A stretch of DNA of 7,297 nt, taken from assembly GCA_001773255.1 (NCBI GenBank), contig MEWF01000020.1, forward strand, positions 13,351 to 20,647, read 5' to 3'. This DNA is from a candidate division WWE3 bacterium RIFOXYC2_FULL_42_13. GTDB lineage: Bacteria; Patescibacteriota; WWE3; UBA101185; UBA10185. The notes below the pieces were generated by a model. That model did not search any database, had not been told where the DNA came from, and was given only the letters and a program-made list of their open reading frames with translations. Shown here in pieces: positions 1-4,034 of the stretch (the stretch's first letter is position 1; each line of letters opens with the position of its first letter). Position numbers and translations under genes: made by a program.

Positions 1-191
1 ACCACACACATCTTTTTGGAAACCCCGATCTGTGTGGCGGCTATCCCGGCACCCTCCGGATCTTTTGCCACTTCCAGGGTGTCCAGCAGGTCCTGTGCAA
101 GTTTTTTTTCTTCTTCCCCGACCTTGTTTACCTTTTGGGCTTTGATACGCAACACCGGATCGGGTATTGTTACTATTTGTCTGACTGCCAT
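1..191 (-). CDS. def: Peptide deformylase, N-terminal part (gene runs off the left edge)
   Basis: The enzyme removes the formyl group from the N-terminal formyl-methionine of new proteins in the cytoplasm, using a bound metal ion. Reading the reverse complement from the ATG at 191 gives 63 codons, starting MAVRQIVTIPDPVLRIKAQK. Residues 47-56 read GAGIAATQIG, the conserved family motif I (GxGxAAxQIG), followed by VSKKMCVV. The opening 'IVTIPDPVLRIKA' also matches the usual deformylase start. Motifs II (EGCLS) and III (HExDH), which carry the metal ligands, lie outside the window, so catalytic competence cannot be judged. An in-frame ATG at 197 would add Met-Arg; I prefer 191 because neither start has a Shine-Dalgarno sequence and an extended -10 element ends exactly 6 nt before 191, which suggests a leaderless mRNA. 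The gene diverges from topA. Confidence 0.93.
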   Translation of the reverse strand, partial: MAVRQIVTIPDPVLRIKAQKVNKVGEEEKKLAQDLLDTLEVAKDPEGAGIAATQIGVSKKMCV

Positions 192-197
192 GCGCAT

Positions 198-206
198 ATT
201 TTACCA
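198..206 (-). promoter_or_regulatory. Extended -10 promoter element of def, probable leaderless start
   Basis: On the minus strand the bases read TGGTAAAAT, an extended -10 (TGn plus TAAAAT, 5 of 6 to TATAAT). No clear -35 box is seen upstream. Six bases separate the hexamer from the ATG at 191, so a normal start site would fall at or beside that ATG. The consensus match is seen directly; leaderless translation is inferred. Confidence 0.5.
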
Positions 207-229
207 CTATTACGGGGTTTTTAGGTGAG

Positions 230-250
230 CGGGGCAGCCGGACGCCCCCG
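230..250. repeat. GC-rich inverted repeat in the divergent def/topA spacer
   Basis: GGGGC (231-235) pairs with GCCCC (244-248) around an 8-base loop; an alternative register pairs CGGGG (230-234) with CCCCG (246-250). It lies between the two predicted transcription starts, so it is probably not transcribed and is not a terminator. It could be a protein-binding site or simply a GC-rich patch. The stem is only 5 bp, so chance is a fair explanation. Confidence 0.3.
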
Positions 251-253
251 TTG

Positions 254-262
254 TGCTATACT
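254..262 (+). promoter_or_regulatory. Extended -10 promoter element of topA
   Basis: TGCTATACT combines a TGn extension with TATACT (5 of 6 to TATAAT), and the preceding bases also give TGTG. No TTGACA-like -35 is found 16-18 bp upstream, which is typical of promoters that depend on an extended -10. Transcription would start near 268-270, leaving a 5' leader of about 18 nt before the ATG at 287. Confidence 0.6.
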
Positions 263-277
263 CAAAAATGTTATTCT

Positions 278-281
278 AAGG
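278..281 (+). promoter_or_regulatory. Ribosome binding site of topA (fixes the start at 287)
   Basis: AAGG lies 5 bases upstream of the ATG at 287. An upstream in-frame TTG at 251 would add 12 residues, but it lies before the predicted -10 hexamer and so would not be in the mRNA. The added residues also do not resemble the family's N-terminus. Confidence 0.6.
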
Positions 282-286
282 TAAAT

Positions 287-2464
287 ATGAAACTCGTAAT
301 CGTTGAGTCGCCTACAAAAGCAAAAACGCTGTCCAAGATCTTACCCCAGTCTTACAGCATAAAAGCTTCGATGGGACACATCAGAGACCTTCCAAAAAGC
401 GGTCTTGGTGTGGATGTTGAGAAAGATTTCACGCCCGTATACGAGGTTCCGTCAAAAGCCAAAAAAGTTTTAACCGATCTGAAAAAAACTGCGAAAGAAG
501 CGGAGGAAGTTGTATTGGCCACGGACCCCGACAGGGAAGGGGAGGCTATAGCGTGGCACCTGGAGGAGCTTTTGCGCGGAAAAAAAGACACCAGAACGTT
601 CTCACGTGTTGTTTTTCATGAACTTACAAAAGAAGCAATAGACGAAGCCTTTAAAAATCCCGGTAAAATAGACTCGGATTTGGTGGATGCCCAGCAGGCG
701 AGGCGTGTGCTGGATAGATTGGTCGGCTATAAACTGTCACCATTATTATGGAAAAAAGTCATGTACGGGTTGTCGGCAGGACGTGTTCAGAGCGTCGCTG
801 TGCGTTTGGTTGTTGAACGTGAAAGAGAGCGCCAGGCCTTTACCCCCGAAGAATACTGGGGAGTTTTGGGGGAATTTCAAAACGGAAGCAAAAAAAAGAT
901 TTGGGCCGAACTTTCGGAGATAAAAGGCAAGAAAGTCGCGATAAAAAACGGGGAGCAGGCAGAAAAAATTAAGGCAGAGGCTCTAAAAGGTATTTATTCG
1001 GTAGTTTCACTAAAAAAATCCGAAAGAAAAAAGAACCCATATCCCCCTTTTAAGACGTCTACTTTACAGCAGGCAATGGCCAATATATACGGGTTTAACG
1101 CCAAAAAAACTATGCGGGCAGCTCAGGGTTTGTTTGAAAAAGGTTACATCACATACCATAGAACGGACTCACTGAGCCTTTCCCCTCAGTTTATCAACGA
1201 GGCCCGCGGACTGATAAAAAAGCGCTTCGGAGAGGCCTACTTACCTGATACCCCTAACCTATATAAGACGAAGTCGGCTAACGCTCAGGAAGCGCACGAG
1301 GCAATTAGACCTACTTTGGCATCCCGTGTACCCGAAAAAAGTATAGGGCTGGCAGGAGATGAGTTTAAAACATACTCAATAGTTTGGTTAAGAAGTTTAG
1401 AGTGCCAAATGAACCCATCTATATATGAACAGACATCTCTGTCTATAGGGTCGGACGATGGTTATATTTTCAAAGCATCGGGGTCCGTTGTGTTGTTTGA
1501 AGGGTGGTTGGCAGTAGCAAAAATGTTGGGGGTCAGAGAGGATGAAGAGGAAACCCCTAGTATTCTTCCTGAATTAGCCGAAGGAACCAAAATGAAGCTC
1601 CTGGAGATAAAAAATGAGCAGCATTTCACACAACCTCCGGCGAGATATAACGATGCCTCATTGATTAAAAAGATGGAAGAACTGGGCGTCGGGCGTCCTT
1701 CAACTTATGCGCCCACACTTTCCACAATACAAGACCGTAAATATGTGTTACGTGAAGGCAGATATTTCTATCCAAACGACGTCGCCTACGTGGTCGTTGA
1801 CCTTTTAGTGGCGCATTTTCCGGAAATTGTTGACTACAACTTTACTGCTTTGATGGAAGAGAGCTTGGACAAGGTTGCTGAGGGTGAAATACAGTGGGTT
1901 CCTGTAATCCGCGAATTTTATAAACCGTTTGAGAAAAAAATAGGAGAGAAAGACAAAGAATTAAATAAAAGGGACGTGACGAATTTGGGAGAGAGTGAGG
2001 AAAAGTGCCCGGAGTGTGGACGTGTTCTTGTTTTTAAATTAGGTAAGTTTGGAAAGTTTTTGAGCTGTTCTGGATATCCGGAATGTAAGTATGCCAAGCC
2101 TTTGGAGCCTTTGAACGGAGCCGGGGGCGAAGATGAGGATTTTGGAAAATGTGATAAGTGCGAAGATGGGGTAATGGTGCTAAAACAGGGCAGGTTCGGC
2201 AAATTTTTGGCCTGCAGTAATTACCCTAAGTGTAAGAATACGAAGCCTTATTTGGATAAGATTGGGATGAAATGCCCCAAATGCGGGGAGGGCGAGGTGG
2301 TGAAGAAGAAAGCCAAGTGGAAGGAGTTTTACGGTTGTAGCAGGTATCCGGATTGTGATTGGAAGAGTTGGAAGAGTCCGATGGTTACTACGGGCAGTGC
2401 GGGTGACGGCGAGAAAGATGGGGATACGCGTGGGGAAGTTGAGTCGGTTGATAGTATTGCTTAG
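287..2464 (+). CDS. topA: DNA topoisomerase I (type IA, omega protein)
   Basis: This 725-residue cytoplasmic enzyme relaxes negatively supercoiled DNA by cutting and rejoining one strand through a 5'-phosphotyrosine link, with Mg2+. The protein starts MKLVIVESPTKAKT, the classic start of the Toprim domain (about 1-110). Toprim acidic residues are E7 and the DPDRE cluster at 80-84. The catalytic core follows, with SAGRVQS (163-169), the active-site segment GYITYHRTDS with predicted nucleophile Tyr290 and Arg292, and GRPSTYA (469-475). The C-terminus has three zinc ribbons of the topoisomerase C4 type: Cys574/577/594/600, 622/625/643/649 and 663/666/684/690, then an acidic Gly-rich tail (about 697-725). 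The length is normal for bacterial TopA. His291 stands where many homologues, such as E. coli, have Met in ITYMRTDS. It appears monocistronic, and no clear terminator follows. Confidence 0.98.
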   Translation: MKLVIVESPTKAKTLSKILPQSYSIKASMGHIRDLPKSGLGVDVEKDFTPVYEVPSKAKKVLTDLKKTAKEAEEVVLATDPDREGEAIAWHLEELLRGKKDTRTFSRVVFHELTKEAIDEAFKNPGKIDSDLVDAQQARRVLDRLVGYKLSPLLWKKVMYGLSAGRVQSVAVRLVVERERERQAFTPEEYWGVLGEFQNGSKKKIWAELSEIKGKKVAIKNGEQAEKIKAEALKGIYSVVSLKKSERKKNPYPPFKTSTLQQAMANIYGFNAKKTMRAAQGLFEKGYITYHRTDSLSLSPQFINEARGLIKKRFGEAYLPDTPNLYKTKSANAQEAHEAIRPTLASRVPEKSIGLAGDEFKTYSIVWLRSLECQMNPSIYEQTSLSIGSDDGYIFKASGSVVLFEGWLAVAKMLGVREDEEETPSILPELAEGTKMKLLEIKNEQHFTQPPARYNDASLIKKMEELGVGRPSTYAPTLSTIQDRKYVLREGRYFYPNDVAYVVVDLLVAHFPEIVDYNFTALMEESLDKVAEGEIQWVPVIREFYKPFEKKIGEKDKELNKRDVTNLGESEEKCPECGRVLVFKLGKFGKFLSCSGYPECKYAKPLEPLNGAGGEDEDFGKCDKCEDGVMVLKQGRFGKFLACSNYPKCKNTKPYLDKIGMKCPKCGEGEVVKKKAKWKEFYGCSRYPDCDWKSWKSPMVTTGSAGDGEKDGDTRGEVESVDSIA

Positions 2465-2524
2465 TCTCTGAAGGAGGCTCGGATTCCCATTTCTTTTAAT
2501 CACCCATTAAATAATAGCCTGTAG

Positions 2525-2553
2525 TTGTATTTTCACTATCTTGATGCTACATT
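2525..2553 (+). promoter_or_regulatory. Possible promoter of the 2619 gene
   Basis: TTGTAT (2525-2530) and TACATT (2548-2553, 4 of 6 to TATAAT) are 17 bp apart, and TGC just before the hexamer gives an extended -10. Transcription would begin near 2560 with a leader of about 59 nt. The -35 match is weak (3 of 6), so this is the best candidate rather than a firm call. Confidence 0.35.
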
Positions 2554-2603
2554 GTCACTAGTAATCCCTAATAATCAGGGGAACACGAATCACTAGAAAA
2601 GAG

Positions 2604-2609
2604 AGGAGG
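2604..2609 (+). promoter_or_regulatory. Strong Shine-Dalgarno site of the 2619 gene
   Basis: AGGAGG lies 9 bases before the ATG at 2619, within the purine-rich run GAGAGGAGGAG. It supports this start and contrasts with the missing site at the 3495 gene. Confidence 0.75.
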
Positions 2610-2618
2610 AGTAAAGAG

Positions 2619-3407
2619 ATGAACAAGCCCGTTGTTTTGGCGGTGTCTTTAGGTGTGCTGTTACTTATTGTGTTTTTTGTCGTTTCGTGTGGTGGTTTGA
2701 GGAGCCAGTTAGCTTTCGTTCCCGTCGTAACAACGGGAGTAGTGTCTAGCGCTACCTCTACTAATCCTTCAACTATAGTTCCACCTACTGTGACGGCGAC
2801 TGTTACAGTCTCGTCTAGTCCCACGGTGACGGAAACTCCGGCACCGACGAGCACAAGAACAAAGGCTCCTACGCCAACGCAAATCTCGCTCCAAAAAGCT
2901 GTAAATGGCTATACCTTCTACGGTACCCAACTCAAGTTCTTGGAGGAAAATTTTGGCTGGAGCTATGACCTTATCGGGTGCCCCCCAAATTATTATAAGG
3001 TCACTAACGTTCTGGACCGCACGCCGGGAATTTGCGCAGGAAGAGCCTACGTTCCAGAAGGTGATAGGAAGTATCACCTCTATCTTTTGAAAGCCAATTT
3101 TTTCAAAAGTGTAGAAGGTGTATCCGGAGGGGTGCCCTACGGATTTATGTTCTATCTGTATAAGGGCTCCGCTCTTCCATCCGACATCGACTGGCTGAAC
3201 ATTCCTCCCTCAAGAGTATGGGAGCTAGTTTACGGGCGGTATATGCGGGAGAGTGCAGTAAAGTATAGTGAGAACAAGTGCGGTTTTAAAGAGATTCCTG
3301 GTCCGCAGGCTGTGTTTCCATTAACGGCTGAGGAATACGAAGCAGTCTCTGCATTACCGAATTTGTTCCCTTTATGGATAGAAACTTGCAGCATCGTAAG
3401 TAATTAG
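2619..3407 (+). CDS. Lipoprotein-like extracytoplasmic protein of unknown family, with Ser/Thr/Pro linker
   Basis: I do not recognise the family of this 262-residue protein. Residues 5-22 are strongly hydrophobic and end in VVSC (21-24), which fits a lipobox, so Cys24 could be lipidated and hold the protein on the outer face of the membrane. If it is not cleaved, the segment would act as a membrane anchor. Residues about 38-88 are rich in Thr, Ser, Pro and Val (for example ETPAPTSTRTKAPTPT), a flexible wall-spanning linker and possible glycosylation target. Residues about 92-262 look globular and aromatic-rich, with four cysteines (121, 139, 221, 257) that could form two disulfides. The gene has its own strong ribosome site and is closed by a strong terminator, so it is probably monocistronic. 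No catalytic motif is visible. The coding call is firm; the function is unknown. Confidence 0.85.
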   Translation: MNKPVVLAVSLGVLLLIVFFVVSCGGLRSQLAFVPVVTTGVVSSATSTNPSTIVPPTVTATVTVSSSPTVTETPAPTSTRTKAPTPTQISLQKAVNGYTFYGTQLKFLEENFGWSYDLIGCPPNYYKVTNVLDRTPGICAGRAYVPEGDRKYHLYLLKANFFKSVEGVSGGVPYGFMFYLYKGSALPSDIDWLNIPPSRVWELVYGRYMRESAVKYSENKCGFKEIPGPQAVFPLTAEEYEAVSALPNLFPLWIETCSIVSN

Positions 3408-3414
3408 TTTTACC

Positions 3415-3458
3415 GGGTCGGGAAAATGAAACTTATATTTTTCCCGACCCCTCTTTTT
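3415..3458 (+). terminator. Rho-independent terminator after the 2619 gene
   Basis: GGGTCGGGAAAA (3415-3426) and TTTTCCCGACCC (3439-3450) form a perfect 12-bp stem with a 12-base loop. CTC and a five-T run (3454-3458) follow. It starts 8 bases after the TAG stop. The A run at the base of the loop side gives little help for termination on the other strand, and no minus-strand gene faces it. Confidence 0.9.
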
Positions 3459-3459
3459 A

Positions 3460-3488
3460 TTGACACGCGACCCCTTTCTATTCAAACT
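3460..3488 (+). promoter_or_regulatory. Promoter of the surface-protein operon, possibly giving a leaderless mRNA
   Basis: TTGACA (3460-3465) is a perfect -35 consensus. With a 17-bp spacer the -10 position holds CAAACT (3483-3488), which keeps the important second A and final T but matches only 3 of 6. Six bases separate it from the ATG at 3495, so transcription would start at or next to that ATG. No Shine-Dalgarno sequence is present upstream, in agreement with a leaderless start. The -35 begins one base after the T tract of the preceding terminator. Confidence 0.5.
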
Positions 3489-3494
3489 TAGTAC

Positions 3495-4034
3495 ATGCGC
3501 AAAGGGTTGCTCTTTTTTCTTATTTTTCCACTCTTAATACTCGGGGCTTACTCACTAATAAGGAGTTATCAACCTAGCTTGCTGAATTTTTTAATAGGCA
3601 GGGACGTGGCGGATAGTAGTGTCCAGAAGTCAACTTTTTCATCCTACACAGAATACGTTACAGATAAGGATTTAGGGCTTTATCCAGGTGAAAAAAAAGT
3701 TAATAAGGGTTCAGAAGAGTTTCTCGAGTACGTTAACGATAGTACTAAAGCTTCCCAAATATTCACTGTTTACAGAATGTTTATAGTAGAGAAAGTGGAA
3801 GATGCTCGAAGCGGGAAATTTACACTGACTGATGAGGGCAAACGCGCAACCTATCTCTTTGAATGTAGCGTTGACAGGACTTCTGCGCATAAGTTTACCA
3901 ATCTACAGTTTATTTCTTCAGGGTTTGATTTTAATTCCACGGCAGTGCAAGGAGACAGCGTATTTACAAAATGCAAAAATGAAGAGTGTACCATTTTAGG
4001 TCCCGATTGTATTATCATTAAGAAGGAACTATGA
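3495..4034 (+). CDS. Small membrane-anchored extracytoplasmic Cys protein of unknown family
   Basis: I do not recognise the family of this 179-residue protein. MRKG followed by a hydrophobic stretch (about 5-21, LLFFLIFPLLILGAYSL) indicates an N-terminal anchor or uncleaved signal, with no lipobox Cys. The rest is polar and probably outside the membrane. It carries four cysteines close to the C-terminus (124, 160, 165, 172), including CKNEEC at 160-165, which may form disulfides. The ATG at 3495 is the only reasonable start, since the next Met is residue 95; no ribosome site precedes it. Its TGA overlaps the ATG of the next gene (ATGA, 4031-4034), making it the first gene of an operon with a large surface protein and a pilin-like protein. 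A role in assembling, anchoring or belonging to that surface structure is inferred from position only. Confidence 0.82.
   Translation: MRKGLLFFLIFPLLILGAYSLIRSYQPSLLNFLIGRDVADSSVQKSTFSSYTEYVTDKDLGLYPGEKKVNKGSEEFLEYVNDSTKASQIFTVYRMFIVEKVEDARSGKFTLTDEGKRATYLFECSVDRTSAHKFTNLQFISSGFDFNSTAVQGDSVFTKCKNEECTILGPDCIIIKKEL
4021..4034 (+). promoter_or_regulatory. Translational coupling site: ribosome site plus ATGA overlap
   Basis: AGAAGGA (4021-4027) lies 3 bases upstream of the ATG at 4031, a rather short spacing. The ATG shares bases with the TGA stop of the upstream gene. Ribosomes finishing the first gene can restart directly on the second. Confidence 0.65.

Larger units (their letters stand above)
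2465..2618. other. Intergenic region between topA and the lipoprotein-like gene
   Basis: No convincing gene is seen in these 154 bases. GAAGGAGG at 2470-2477 is a strong Shine-Dalgarno-like sequence just after the topA stop, but no ATG, GTG or TTG with a credible reading frame follows it. TCACTAG occurs twice (2555-2561 and 2590-2596, 35 bp apart), around a small TCCCT/AGGGG hairpin (2565-2581, one G-U pair). AGGCT (2475-2479) and AGCCT (2516-2520) could pair over a 36-base loop, too weak to call a terminator. A possible promoter is listed separately. Confidence 0.5.

Noticed and set aside
16..228. Plus-strand 70-residue open frame
   Set aside because: It lies antisense to the peptide deformylase gene, which has a clear family motif, and its composition is Ser-rich shadow sequence.
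251..286. Upstream TTG start that would lengthen topA by 12 residues
   Set aside because: It lies in the predicted -10 region, the added residues (MCYTQKCYSKVN) do not resemble TopA, and the ATG at 287 gives the canonical MKLVIVESPTKA start with its own AAGG site.
2470..2477. GAAGGAGG Shine-Dalgarno-like site right after the topA stop
   Set aside because: No ATG, GTG or TTG follows at a suitable distance; only an ATT near 2483 with 13 codons, too weak for a gene call.
2180..2503. Minus-strand 107-residue open frame over the end of topA
   Set aside because: It overlaps the zinc-ribbon region of topA, has no family motif, and is low-complexity reverse-strand translation.
2475..2520. AGGCT/AGCCT inverted repeat as a topA terminator
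   Set aside because: The stem is only 5 bp over a 36-base loop and no T tract follows.
2552..2557. TTGTCA as a -35 box for the 2619 gene
   Set aside because: The -10 position 16-18 bp downstream holds G-rich sequence with no TATAAT-like hexamer.
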